Source: Cololabis saira (lineage: Eukaryota; Chordata; Actinopteri; Beloniformes; Belonidae). From it: a stretch of 64,000 bases of DNA. Both the position numbers and the translations under genes were made by a program. Every line of letters starts with the position of its first letter. Positions within the stretch are counted from its first letter, which is position 1. The notes under the pieces were generated by a model. It saw only the letters and a program-made list of their open reading frames with translations. It did not search any database and was not told where the DNA came from. Location of the stretch: positions 47,400,986-47,464,985 of the forward strand of contig NC_084598.1 of the NCBI RefSeq assembly GCF_033807715.1. Direction: 5' to 3'. Of the stretch, positions 22,772 to 33,381 are shown piece after piece.

Positions 22772-25703
22772 TTAATGTTTCCCTCTTAACTGATACCCTC
22801 CCTCCCGATTCCTAAATACATTTAGGATATTTTCTGGTAATTGTCTGTTTTTTGCTTTATACATGATGATTGCTGTTTGGTAAGATATGATGTCAGTGAA
22901 TTTCAGTAATTTTGATTGTATAAAAAGTGGATTTGTGTGTTCCAAGTATTTGACCTTATGAATAGTCCTTATTGCTCTTTTCTGTAGGATGGTGAGTGAC
23001 TGTAATGAAGTTTTGTAATTATTTCCCCAAATCTCAGCACAGTAATGTAAATATGGCAAGACCAGTGAACAGTAAAGTGTGCGAAGTGAATTGTGATCCA
23101 GTAGTTGTTTTGCTTTGTGTATGACTGCAATGCTTTTTGAAACTTTGGACTGTACATGTTTGATGTGTGGTTTCCAACTCAGTCTGTCATCTACTGTAAC
23201 CCCAAGAAATTTGTTTTCGTGCACCCTTTCAATTTCAATCCCATCTATTTCTATTTGCACCTTTGTGTTTACTGTGCATTTGCCAAATAATATAAACTTG
23301 GTCTTACTTACATTTAATGATAATTTATTCCAGTCAAACCATATTTTTAGTTTTTTCATTTCCTTGTTTATAACTGTTTCCACTTGTTTAATGTTTTCAC
23401 CCGAATAAAAAATATTGGTGTCGTCTGCGAAATTGACCAATTTTAACCACCTAGATACTTTACAAATGTCATTAATATACAGGATAAACAATTTGGGGCC
23501 CAATACTGACCCCTGTGGGACACCACAAACAATGTCCAGAAATCCAGAGCAGTGATTACCCAACCTTACAAACTGTTGCCGTCCTTTCAAATAACTTTTT
23601 ACCCAGTCTAATACCAGTCCCCTTATCCCATATTTTTCCAGTTTATTGAACAGTATGTTATGGTTAATTGTGTCAAATGCTTTTTTGAGATCAATGAATA
23701 CTCCTATTGCATGTTTTTTGTCATCTATTGCATCTGTGATTCCCTCGATTGATTCCATTATTGCCTGTGATGTTGATCTGTTAACCCTAAACCCATACTG
23801 GCTCTCTGAAAATAATTTGTGTTTTTCCAAAAATGCATCCATTCTATTGTTAAAAAGCTTTTCCAATATTTTTGAGAGTTGTGGCAGTATTGAGACAGGT
23901 CTGTAGTTTGTAAAGTTGTGTTTGCTCCCAGTTTTGTACAGCGGAATGACCTTAGAAATTTTCATCTGGTTTGGAAATGTACCGGTTAGAAAAGACAAAT
24001 TGCAGATGTGTGCTAGTGGCTTCGATACCCCCTCAATGACCTGTTTAATTAATGACATATCAATGCCATTGTAGTCTGTAGATGTTTTATTTTTACATTT
24101 TTTTACTATGTTGATAATTTCGTTTTCCTCAACTGCTTTCAAAAACATTGAGTGGGGATTCCTTTCTATTAGGTCATTCATGTCCCTCTGGCCCTGGATT
24201 TGGAATGTTTTTTGCTAGCTCAGGACCCACATTTACAAAAAACTGATTAAAACTGTTTACCACCTCATCCATATTGTAATTTTCAGTATCATTTATAACA
24301 AAGTATTTAGGTAAATTGTTTTGTTTAGCACCATCTCTAATAATATTATTTAGTATATTCCATATCCCCTTAATATTGTTTTTATTATCCTCTAATTTCT
24401 TTTTATAATATTCTTTTTTGCTTAATCTTATAATATTAGTTAACTTATTCTTATATCTTTTATATTTACCTTCTGCATCTTCTGTTCTTTGCTTTATGAA
24501 GTTCCTGTAGAGTAAGTTTTTCTTTTTACAGGCATTTCTTAAACCTTTAGTTAACCATGGACTGTTCTTATGTTCTGTCTTTTTATTATATTCCCTAATG
24601 GGACAGTGCTTATCATATAATGAAGTAAATGTAGTCAGTAATTCATTGTATGCATTATTTACATCTGCTTCATTATATATTTCATCCCAGTCCTGTTCCA
24701 TTAATTCATATTTTAGATTAGCTATTGACTCTTCTGTCCTAATTCGTCTATGTTGTTTATGCTCCCCTAATTCAATTCTACAATTATTGTCATATACTGT
24801 GAATACTGGAAGGTGGTCAGTGATATCACTAATTAATAACCCACTTATTGTCTTGTTTTCTATTACATTGGTAAATATGTTATCTATCAGAGTGGCACTA
24901 TGAGACGTTATTCTACTGGGTCTAGTGATTGTAGGAAAGAGACTCAAACTATGCATTGAATTTAAAAAATCTTCTATACTTTTCTGATTGTTGGGGTTTA
25001 GTATGTCAATATTATAATCCCCGCAAATGAAGATATTTTTGTTGCCCATTTTTGTTACCATGTTTTGCATCCATTCCCCAAACTTGTCAATGCTAGATGC
25101 CGGAGCTCTATATATACAACTGATGATAATATCTTTTTTTTTTTCTATACAAATCTGTATTGTAAGACATTCAAGAAGGCTGTCCACCACCTGTGTCAGA
25201 GCCTCCACCATCTTGAAATTCAAATTCAGATCCACATATATTGCAACACCACCCCCACCTTTGCTCTGTCTGTTGTTATATATAAATTCATAGCCCTCCA
25301 TCTCAAAATTCGTTCCCTTTTCAGTGGTAATCCAGGTTTCAGAAATAGCAATTATGTTAAATGGCTGTTGAAATGTGTGCAGATAATCCCTGATGCTGTT
25401 AAAGTTTGTATATAAACTTCGACTATTGAAGTGAATTATAGATAGTTTGTCCTTTGCTATAATGTTCCCATTGTACTGATCATTGTTGTAGTAATAGCAT
25501 GTGTTGTTTACGGTGGAGAAGAAGTTGTTGTCTGGATCGATATCCTGTTCTATGTCCAATGTGCTGCTTTCACTGTATTCAGATGTTGTTAGTTCCAGTT
25601 GTTCATGTTCCTGTATCCATGGTGTTATGTGTCCATTGTTGCTTAATGTAGGTTGAGCTTTATCACTGAGCATTTGTGTTTGTGTTTGTGCTGTTACTTC
25701 CAT
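22772..25703 (-). pseudogene. LINE A ORF2 (endonuclease-reverse transcriptase)
   Basis: The first frame (25703-24174) carries the AP endonuclease: IIHFNSRSLYTNFNSI, IIAISETWITTEKG, SKGGGGVAIYVD, FICGDYNIDIL and LISDITDHLPVFTVYDN. The second frame (24181-22772) carries the reverse transcriptase: FTNYRPVSILPQLSKILE, VFIDLKKAFDTINHNIL, CGVPQGSVLGPKLFILYI and the active site FADDTNIF. The frames overlap by 8 bp, a small indel in a gene that should be continuous. A second frameshift near 22775 leads to the true C-terminus, homologous to the end of LINE B (…LFKGYEG then stop near 22640). Only these two lesions are seen. Confidence 0.82.
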
Positions 25704-25734
25704 TCCGTTCCAAGTCCTCTCCAGTCTCTTCTTA

Positions 25735-26456
25735 TCATGAGGAAACTCCTTCCAGCTTTTCCACTTCCTCTCTGCTCCTCACCATCAGCACCTCGGCCTC
25801 TTCTGGTGATCCATTAAGCTTGATGAATATCTTGCAGTTTCTAGTCCATGTGCTCTGGATTTTTTTCATCCTCCTCAGGTAACGTGCTTTCTTAGCGATG
25901 TCAGCGTTGGTCTTAGTCAGATGTTCATTGATCTAAACATCTGTGCCTTTAAGCATCTTGCCCTGTTTTAGGAGTGCAACCTTGTGCTTCCTGTTGATAA
26001 ATCTCAGTATTACCGCCGGCTTGTCATTGTTGTTTCTTCTGGGTAGCGGGTGGCAAGCTTCAACCTGGTTGTAGTCCATAGCAATACCTTTTGACTGCAG
26101 AAATGCAGCCACCTGTTGCTCGGTTGAGTTCGCATCCAGCTCACGCCCGGGTTCCCCCTCGCTGCCTGCAGTCACCGCCCTCGCATAGGACCGTGGTTGA
26201 ATTGGTAGCCCAGTTATGACAATATCATTCATTCTGGTGTATTGTTCGAGGTCCGCGACCCGACTTTCAAGGTAGGCAAGCCGCTAGTCCTTCTCTGCAT
26301 TTTGCATACGGAGCACCTTCACCTCTTCAACCAGCGCCAAGATGTTTTTCTGCTGCGTCCTCACAGCAGAAACTTCTTCCGAGAGAAAGTCAAGTGACCT
26401 TTTTATGTCATCAACCTCCTCCGTGGTCAGGGTCAGGGGTTTTTTTTCGGCCCCAT
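25735..26456 (-). pseudogene. LINE A ORF1
   Basis: The frame starts at the ATG at 26456 (MGPKKNP), shifts at an eight-A run, then reads a coiled-coil region (LTTEEVDDIKRSLDFLSEEV, ILALVEEVKVLRMQNAEKD). Next comes LESRVADLEQYTRMNDIVI and an RRM-like part (AVILRFINRKHKVALLKQGK), and the C-terminal block KIFIKLNGSPEEAEVLMVRS ending …LEGVSS at 25735. In-frame stops at the end of AEKD and after GTDV break it. A nucleic-acid-binding ORF1 protein is expected from layout. Copy 2 on the plus strand shares the same architecture. Confidence 0.72.
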
Positions 26457-26764
26457 ATTGCTCCGTTTAAATCAGCAACAACTGACAGCTCGATCAGCTG
26501 TTCACCGGCAGATCAGCTGTTAGCTGGCAGCTATCCAACTCACCGGCTCCGCGACCTGCTTCTCCTCAATTCTTATAAATGTGTCCGTGTTCCAATGCCA
26601 AATGTTTCAAGTCAGGGGTTAAGCCAAAGGTTCCAAAGTCAGCCAAAGTTCAGAATCCAAGATCGTAAGCCAAAAAAGTCCAGAAAGTAGTCGAAAAGCC
26701 GATATCACAGCGGACAATCCACACAGCGTGTGTCTGCGTGTGTGTGACATCACCCAATCGTCAC

Positions 26765-27280
26765 CCACCCTTTGTTTATATTAAACCATGTATTTAGTTT
26801 TGTCATTTCTCTGTTGATCACTTTTTCCAGTATATTCAAGTCGTTTCCTGAGCAGAAAATATTTGTATCATCAGCAAATAAAATAAGTTTTAATACATCA
26901 GATGTTTTGATTATGTCATTGATATATAGAGTAAATAGCTTAGGGCCTAAGACTGACCCCTGTGGGACCCCACAGACGACATCCAGGCATGTAGACCTAT
27001 TTGTTCCCATCTGGACATATTGGACTCTACCAGATAGATAGCTTTTGATCCATCTTAAAGCTGTATCTCTGATACCGTAATCATATAATTTTTCAATCAA
27101 AATATCGTGATTTATAGTGTCAAAAGCTTTTTTGAGGTCAATAAAGATGCCTACTATATATAATTTGTGGTCAAGCGCATCTTTAATCAGTTCTATAGAC
27201 TCTGTGAGGGCAAGTGCTGTCGAATGTTGCTTTCTGAACCCGTATTGGTTGTCACACAGGATGTTGTGTTCAGTCACAAC
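26765..27280 (-). pseudogene. LINE B reverse transcriptase, central palm
   Basis: Visible motifs in order are YGFRKQHSTALALTESIE, IFIDLKKAFDTINHDIL, CGVPQGSVLGPKLFTLYI and the intact active-site box FADDTNIF. The frame is cut at …LNTWFNINK by the 5' end of LINE A and resumes at 22207. The N-terminal endonuclease is absent because the copy is 5' truncated at about 27280. Confidence 0.82.
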
Positions 27281-27282
27281 TA

Positions 27283-28125
27283 TTAAAATCAGATAAACTC
27301 AAACCATCAGTCTTGGATCAAATAATATGCAACATATGTTCAATTGACAAAGAGTAGAGCATACCTGACATTGCACACCCTTGTCTAATTCCCCTTGTTG
27401 CCTTAAATGGTTTACACAAACCCCCATTAAATTTCAGTACACTTTCAATGTTTTCATACATCACCTTAGTCCTGGCAATAAAACCATCATTGAGGCCGAA
27501 CCTCTGCAAAACTTTCCAGAGGTAACGGTGCTCAGTGCGGTCAAACGCCTTCTCCTGGTCCAGAAACCAGACCAGCACCTCCTGGTCCAGAAACCAGACC
27601 AGCACCTCCTGGTCCAGAAACCAGACCAGCACCTCCTGGTCCAGAAACCAGACCAGCAGCTCCTGGTCCAGAAACCAAGACCAGCATCTCCTGGTCCAGA
27701 AACCAGACCAGCATCCAAGCCTAAAGAACTGGAGACGTCCAAAAGGTCTCGAATCAGTGAAACGTTGTCAACGATGGACCTGCCGGGCACACAGTATTTC
27801 TGAGTCCGGTGGATGACCTGGTCCATCACCTTCTTCAGCCTATCGGCCAGGACTTTTGACAGCATCTTGTACTCCGTGCACAACAGAGAGACCGGCTGCC
27901 AGTTCTTTATTCCCTGAAGGTCACCCTTTTTTGGAAACAGTGTCAGAACTGCCCTCCTGCAGCTCTGAGGCAAAAAGGAGTCATTAAAACATTCATTAAA
28001 AACAGCCAGAACCTCTTCTTTCAGCACATCCCAAAAAACTTTATAGAAGTCAGGTGGTAGCCCATCAATACCAGGAGCCTTCCCCCCTTGCATACTCTGC
28101 AGCGACGCATATAGGTCCTCTGTAG
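27283..28125 (-). pseudogene. Tx1-like LINE ORF2, reverse transcriptase N-terminal half
   Basis: The frame from 28125 down reads LQSMQGGKAPGIDGLPPDFY, SFLPQSCRRAVLTLFPKKGD, WQPVSLLCTEYKMLSKVLA and VPGRSIVDNVSLIRDLLD. It then enters a 27-bp tandem repeat and resumes as FLDQEKAFDRTEHRYLW and GIRQGCAMSGMLYSLSIE. An in-frame TGA follows MLHII. The fragment stops at about 27283, where LINE B inserted. The continuation is at 12992. Losses include the endonuclease (5' truncation at about 28130). Confidence 0.78.
27552..27715. repeat. 27-bp minisatellite in Tx1 reverse transcriptase motif A
   Basis: About six copies of CTCCTGGTCCAGAAACCAGA plus CCAGCAC. The unit is 27 bp, exactly nine codons, and the codons it copies are those of the sequence FLDQE that precedes the catalytic AFDR of reverse transcriptase motif A. 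Confidence 0.9.
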
Positions 28126-28410
28126 GGGGGGGGGGAGCAGTGAATTTATTACATTTTCAGGTGGGTCTTTTTTTTTTTTCCAAAACTGATAATGTAATAC
28201 TTGACAAATAATATAATATATATGTTCATTTTCAGTCCAGAATGTATTATCCACCGCCACTCCCCCCTCACCATCCTCAACAGCACCGTCCCCACCACAG
28301 ACTCCTTCAGGTTCCTGTCCCCACCACAGACTCCTTCAGGTTCCTGGATCCACCACCTTCAGGTTCCTGGATCCACCACCTTCAGGTTCCTGGATCCTCT
28401 ACTTCCCGGG

Positions 28411-28857
28411 ACCTGGACTAGACCTGGACCTGGACTAGACCTGGACCTGGACTAGACCTGAACTAGACCTGAACTAGACCTGAACTAGACCTGGACTAGA
28501 CCTGGACTAGACCTGGACCTGGACCTGGACTAGACCTGGACCTGGACTAGACCTGGACTAGACCTGGACCTGGACCTGGACCTGGACCTGGACCTGGACC
28601 TGGACCTGGACTAGACCTGGACCTGGACCTGGACTAGACCTGGACCTGGACCTGGACTAGACCTGGACTAGACCTGGACTAGACCTAGACCTGGACCTGG
28701 ACCTGGACCTGGACCTGGACTAGACCTGGACTAGACCTGGACCTGGACTAGACCTGGACTAGACCTGGACCTGGACTAGACCTGGACTAGACCTGGACTA
28801 GACCTGGACTAGACCTGGACCTGGACTAGACCTGGACCTGGACCTGGACTAGACCTG
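28411..28857. repeat. ACCTGG/ACTAG short-unit minisatellite
   Basis: About 450 bp made of interspersed 6-bp (ACCTGG) and 12-bp (ACCTGGACTAG-type) units. A related 30-bp CCACC-CTTCAGGTTCCTGGA repeat (28300-28400) precedes it. Confidence 0.92.
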
Positions 28858-28956
28858 TACGCTAAAACCTCCAGACACAGAGACAGTTTCTTCCCACAAG
28901 CGGTTGCTCTGATGAACTCTCACAAATAAAAGTCTCAGAGTAACCAAACACGTGCA

Positions 28957-28991
<35 letters not shown>

Positions 28992-29040
28992 AATATATAT
29001 ATATTTTTTTTTTTTTTTTTATTTTTATTTTTTTTTTACA

Positions 29041-29280
29041 TGCCACATATTTATATGCCACAGCCAGGCTGGTGGAATTTGTTTCTCTGCATTTAACCCA
29101 TCTCTAGAGACTAGAGAGCAGTGGTCTGCCATATGAACGGCCCCCGGGGAGCGGTTGGGGTTGAGGGCCTTGCTCAGGGGCCCAGGGTGGTTGACCTGGG
29201 TTGATCTGGGGGCTTGAACCTGGTCCTCCAGACTCCAGTCCACTTCTGCAACCACTAGGCTGCCACTCCCCAGCCTAGGG
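29041..29280. repeat. Dispersed repeat (CATTTAACCCATC…GCTCAGGGGCCC type)
   Basis: Contains CTGCATTTAACCCATCTCT, a CCCCCGGGGAGCGGTTGGGG block and TTGCTCAGGGGCCCAGG. I recall this as a very common dispersed sequence in fish genomes. Its class (SINE-like or DNA element) cannot be fixed here. A T-run (29004-29038) precedes it. Confidence 0.5.
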
Positions 29281-29668
29281 GATGATTTATATAAATAAAT
29301 CATCAAAATATAAATAAATCATCCAGCACCCTCTTTAATATTCATGCTGCCTCACTCTGCTGCACCTCTCACTTTTTATTTCTTTGTACAATTTTAATTT
29401 TTGATCTAGTATTTTTGCATAATTCTTGTCTGTAGAAATTGTAAATAGGTCATACTTATTCTCACTACCTCAAACTGCTGCACCTTAAAATGTTTATACT
29501 GTACATAGAAATTCCACATTTGTCTATTGTTCATTGTTTATTGTTCACCTTTAATACCACAGAGCGAAACTACCGAGTCAAATTCCTTGTTGGACAATGT
29601 TCAAACCTGGAAACCAATAAAGATGATTCTGATTCTGATTCTGATTCTGATTCTGATTCTGATTCTAC

Positions 29669-30052
29669 ACTGGATTTGAAACACCAGAATGACTATTGGC
29701 TTAAATTGCAGACTTTGAGTTGCATGTAATAAAGTATTACATTATCGGTAAAAATGTTATTACAATATGCGTCAGGATATTTTATTACATTATTGGGTTT
29801 TATTACATTTTCAATTTTATTACATTATAGGAGTTACACTCCTTAACTGTAAATATTTAAAGAAATGGGACCATATTCATTTACAAGTTCCTCAAATGAC
29901 ATTAATTTGTTCTTGTGTCGGTCCAGGATTTTATAAATGTCCTTTGTTGTCCATATTTTAAAGCCTTGGTCTTTTTCACCAGGGAGAAGAATCATTCCCC
30001 ATATTAGTGAATAAAACCTGAAGATTCACCCAAAAATGATTGTACATTATAC
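29669..30052. other. AT-rich spacer
   Basis: No gene is seen. Short inverted TTATTACATT-type motifs occur at 29715-29835 and are echoed at 28150-28200, so part of this may belong to one DNA-element remnant that flanks the LINE fragment. Confidence 0.3.
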
Positions 30053-30170
30053 ACTAAAAAAACTCCGAATCTTACCAGGAATATTTGTCTTATTTCTAGT
30101 TAAAATGTCTCATTTTTAGTCAAAAAATCTCATTCCACTTAAAACAAGACTCATCACTGGAAAAAAACAA
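30053..30170. mobile_element. Palindromic MITE fragment (ATTTGTCTTATTTCTAGTTA family)
   Basis: One arm of the same palindromic element seen complete at 43202-43590 and partly at 44640-44935. It is broken off where the 112-bp repeats of the large inverted-repeat element begin (30171). Confidence 0.7.
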
Positions 30171-30718
30171 GGTAACACATTATTAATGCTTAACTGCCTC
30201 ATAAGCATTACTTAACCATAATTAACCATTAGTAAATACTTTTCTGGACCCTTATTGTAAAGTGTAACACATTTATCCCTTAGGTAACACATTATTAATG
30301 CTTAACTGCCTCATAAGTATTACTTAACCATAATTAACCATTAGTAAATACTTTTCTGGACCTTTATTGTAAAGTGTAACACATTTATCCCTTAGATAAC
30401 ACATTATTAATGCTTAACCCTCCTGTTATGTTCCGGGTCAAATTGACCCGTTTTAAAGTTTGAAGATCTGGGAAAAATAGTTAAAAGTATTTTTTCAGTA
30501 TGAAACTTCTTCTGCTTGCCTTAATTAGTGTAATCAACATATAATATGAAAATGGTTCATCTCACATATTTGCAACCCCCCCCTGCATTATTATATAACA
30601 TAGATACTGTTCGGGTCAGTTTGACCCGGCAGTCAATCTGGAGGTAAAAGGGTGTCAGAAATGTCAGACTATTTCTTTATTTGCAACTGTGAGACATGTT
30701 TCACCTCAATCTCTCTCA

Positions 30719-30835
<117 letters not shown>

Positions 30836-30918
30836 AACAGGGGAGGGGCAAAACATATAAAGGATTCTCTGCATGGGAATCCTACCAACATTACACCCTG
30901 TCAGGCAGACATTTACAA

Positions 30919-31778
30919 AATGAGCAGCAGAAGCAAAAGGTTGACAGTCCAGGAGGCTCTGGAAGTCATCATTGATCATGACAGTGAAATAGAGGAGGAT
31001 GCTGAAGGTGAAGACTGTCTCGAGCTGAATTCTGATTCTAATGATTCTGATTTTGAACCAGATGAGGGAATTGCTGTTCCTATTCCTCCAAGCATGAAAT
31101 TCATGTCAAAAAATGGTGAAATACAGTGGTCGTCATCCCCAAATGTGCGTCAGGCAAAACTGTCTGCAGAAAACATAATAAAGACAGTGCCAGGGCCCAC
31201 TAGGATGGCAGTGACTCGTGTGACTGACATCAAGTGAGCTTTTGAGCTGGTCATGCCAGATTCAATAAAGAAAATAATTCTGGAAATGACCAATCTAAGA
31301 AGGGAGGCGTGTGTTGGGGGAGAAGTGGAAGGAGCTGGACAAAACACATTTCGATGCGTATTTGGGGGTCCTCATCCTGGTTGGGGTCTATAAGTCGAAG
31401 GATGAATCGACAGCCAGTCTTTGGGATGCTGAGACAGTCAGGGCTATATTTCGAGCGACAATGTCTCTGGAGACTTTTCACATTTTCTCCGGAGTAATCC
31501 GATTTGATAATCGAGAGACAAGGGCTGGTAGACGGGAGAGAGACAAGCTGGCAGCTATCAGGACAGTGTGGGACAAGTGGGTAGAGCAACTTCCACTACT
31601 CTATAACCCAGGCCCTAATATCACAGTGGATGAAAGGCTGGTGGCATTCAGAGGTCGCTGCCCATTTAGGCAATACATGCCTTCCAAACCAGCTAAATAT
31701 GGCATCAAAATCTGGGCAGCATGTGATGCAAACTATTGTGTTTTATATGTTGGTCTTTCAAAAGTAATAAAGTGGTGA
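30919..31778 (+). pseudogene. piggyBac transposase, N-terminal part
   Basis: The frame opens MSSRSKRLTVQEALEVI, has an acidic N-terminus (EEDAEGEDCLELNSDSNDSD) and ends at a TGA after VTDIK (31235-31237). After a frame change it continues as EKWKELDKTHFDAYLGVLIL, MSLETFHIFSGVIRFDN and YNPGPNITVDERLVAFRGRC, the last holding the first catalytic aspartate region of piggyBac transposases. It stops at 31776-31778 after VGLSKVIKW. The second and third catalytic aspartates and the C-terminal zinc-binding region are missing, so the element is non-autonomous. Confidence 0.85.
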
Positions 31779-32153
31779 AACATTAAAAAAAAAGTTTAAA
31801 CATGTATTTTTTATGAAAAACGAGTGAATCATATCATAATTGAACCATTACCTGTCAGAGGTAAGGAACACCATTGCACTAAATATTGATAGAATAGTTA
31901 GTAATGGAGTTAGTAATGACATTTTAACAATGTTTGTTTGGATTTTTTTGGTTTCTGACATCTTTTGGGTATTTAAACATGCACCGGGTCAAATTGACCC
32001 GGGAACAGCATTGATGTACCTGAGAAACGAACATAACAGGAGGGTTAACTGCCTCATAAGCATTACTTAACCATAATTAACCATTAGTAAATACTATTCT
32101 GGACCCTTATTGTAAAGTGTAACACATGTATCCCTTAGGTAACACATTATTAA

Positions 32154-33238
32154 AGGAGACCTATTATGGCATTTAATGTATATTTTAAACAGGCCTTGAA
32201 TGTCTTAAAAACAATCTAAAGCTTGTTTTTTCTACATAAATCATAAATCCAGCCTGTGGGCCCTGTCACTATTTTTACCGCTTCTAACCTCTTTTTCTGC
32301 GCCTCATTTTTAGGGAAGGGGGGGGTATGATAATGAGGCTCTGTGCTGATTGGCTCCCTGAATGACGTGTAGCAGGGGAGGAGAATAAACCTGCTCCACC
32401 AGAGCAGCCCGAGCCTGTAAATTATCACAACACTGAATTTTCACAAATGGAAACTTTATTGTTAAAAAAATAAAATATGAGTTGTATATAAATAACATTT
32501 ATGCACTATTTAAGCCGGATCTACCCGGCAGATGCTGAACGCTGGCCCTGGAGCCACGCCGGGCGCCCGGGAGCAGCGCTGCTAGAGCAGCGCGCATCAC
32601 CGCGGCTTTAACGGGGGAATCTGACCGGTTCCCACCGGCCGGGACCGCAGGAACCGGCCTGGACTGGTAGCAGGGACTCCCGGGGACCGACCAGCGGAAT
32701 CTCAGCCGGATCTGCCCGGCGGATTCTGCGCGACGGGCGCCGTAACCCCACGGCGGGCGCACAGATCGGCTCCGGAGCGCATCTGCGGCGCATCGCCCGT
32801 TACCGGGGATCAAACTGACAGATTTGACTGAAAATCTCGGAGGGTGAAGCTGGTCCAACCTGGGACAGACGCCCGAGGACCCAGCTCCCAAACCACCCGG
32901 GAACCTGGATGATTTAACCCGGATCCGCTCCGCCGCGGCGCCGCGTCCGACTGGCTGAAGGATGGACCGCTCCAGCAGCGTAGAGAGCTGGTTGTGGGCG
33001 TGGTTTCAGCAGCGGAGGCTGAACCTATGGAAATCTGCTCCCGTCGTGACGTAACGACGGGAGCAGATTCTAATCGGCTCAAAAAAAAACACGTGACACT
33101 GGGGGACTCTGTCCAGCGGGGGTCAGAGAGCTTGCAGAAATTCATGGTATTTTGTCTCCCCTATGCTGGCAGGGTGAGGGGAGACCACTTTATATATGTT
33201 AAAACAAGAAAAAACCTGTTTTTCATAATAGGTCCCCT
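32154..33238. mobile_element. TTAA-target non-autonomous DNA element
   Basis: Ends are AGGAGACCTATTATG on the left and CATAATAGGTCCCCT on the right, flanked by TTAA at 32150-32153 and 33239-33242. It interrupts another 112-bp unit of the large element. The centre (32510-33090) is GC-rich with no transposase. TTAA targets are used by piggyBac and Kolobok; the ends do not decide between them for me. Confidence 0.82.
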
Positions 33239-33289
33239 TTAATGCTTAACTGCCTCATAAGCATTACTTAACCATAGTTAACCATTAGT

Positions 33290-33381
33290 AAATTAAGCAA
33301 TCACATATAAAGAAGTTTACACTTTTTATTTAAAACAAAATAAAACAGATTTTAACAGATAACATTTGTTATATGTATACA
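33290..33381 (+). repeat. Inner inverted repeat, left copy
   Basis: Matches the reverse complement of 41604-41699 essentially base for base (AAGCAATCACATATAAAGAA and following). Such identity between arms separated by more than 8 kb suggests recent origin or arm-to-arm conversion. Confidence 0.9.

Larger units (their letters stand above)
22208..26764 (-). mobile_element. LINE A: near full-length Rex1/CR1-like LINE
   Basis: The element runs from about 26764 (5' end) to a (CAAA)n tail (TTTG repeats 22208-22236 on the plus strand). It contains a 5' UTR, ORF1, ORF2 and a 3' UTR with AT/CA dinucleotide tracts (22370-22560). It lies exactly inside the LINE B reverse transcriptase: the LINE B codons NTWFNINK / LSLNLAK are rejoined when it is removed. 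A TTTGTTT-like duplication is seen at the edges but overlaps the tail repeat. A partial second copy lies at 42683-44206. Confidence 0.82.
12995..27280 (-). mobile_element. LINE B: 5'-truncated Rex1/CR1-like LINE, split twice
   Basis: The minus-strand copy runs from about 27280 to a poly-A tail (T-run 12997-13018 on the plus strand) preceded by AATAAA. It is split by LINE A (22208-26764) inside the reverse transcriptase and by L1 (13077-20860) inside its 3' UTR. Removing both restores a colinear reverse transcriptase and 3' UTR. Its 3' UTR shares a conserved block (about 20886-20930) with that of LINE A (about 22310-22360). It landed inside the Tx1 LINE. I place it in the Jockey/CR1 group; the exact clade is uncertain. 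Confidence 0.75.
9205..28130 (-). mobile_element. Tx1-type LINE, outermost host of a nested stack
   Basis: Two minus-strand reverse transcriptase fragments are colinear parts of one element. The upstream part lies at 28130-27283 and ends inside the reverse transcriptase just before the active-site box. The downstream part begins at about 12992 with exactly the next residues (TRFIVSAYADY) and runs to the 3' UTR near 9300 (AATAAA signal, TC-rich tail). Between them lies LINE B, with L1 and LINE A inside it. A hAT element (9382-11199) interrupts the last codons. The 5' end is truncated near a poly-C/G run at 28121-28132. The Tx1 clade is assigned from the style of the reverse transcriptase C-terminus and terminal Cys-rich motif. 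Confidence 0.75.
28255..29668 (+). mobile_element. Decayed LINE 3' region with (GATTCT)n tail
   Basis: At 28255-28310 the plus strand reads LTILNSTVPTTDSFRFL, a stretch typical of reverse transcriptase just past the active site in fish LINEs. It is followed by short repeats and a minisatellite, then C-terminal-like sequence (28858-28930), AT-rich DNA, and a 3' UTR (29300-29627) ending AATAAAGATGATTCTGATTC with a (GATTCT)n tail at 29625-29667. A reverse-strand fragment of the same tail occurs at 39892-39975. The clade is not certain (RTE-like or Rex-like). Confidence 0.6.
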
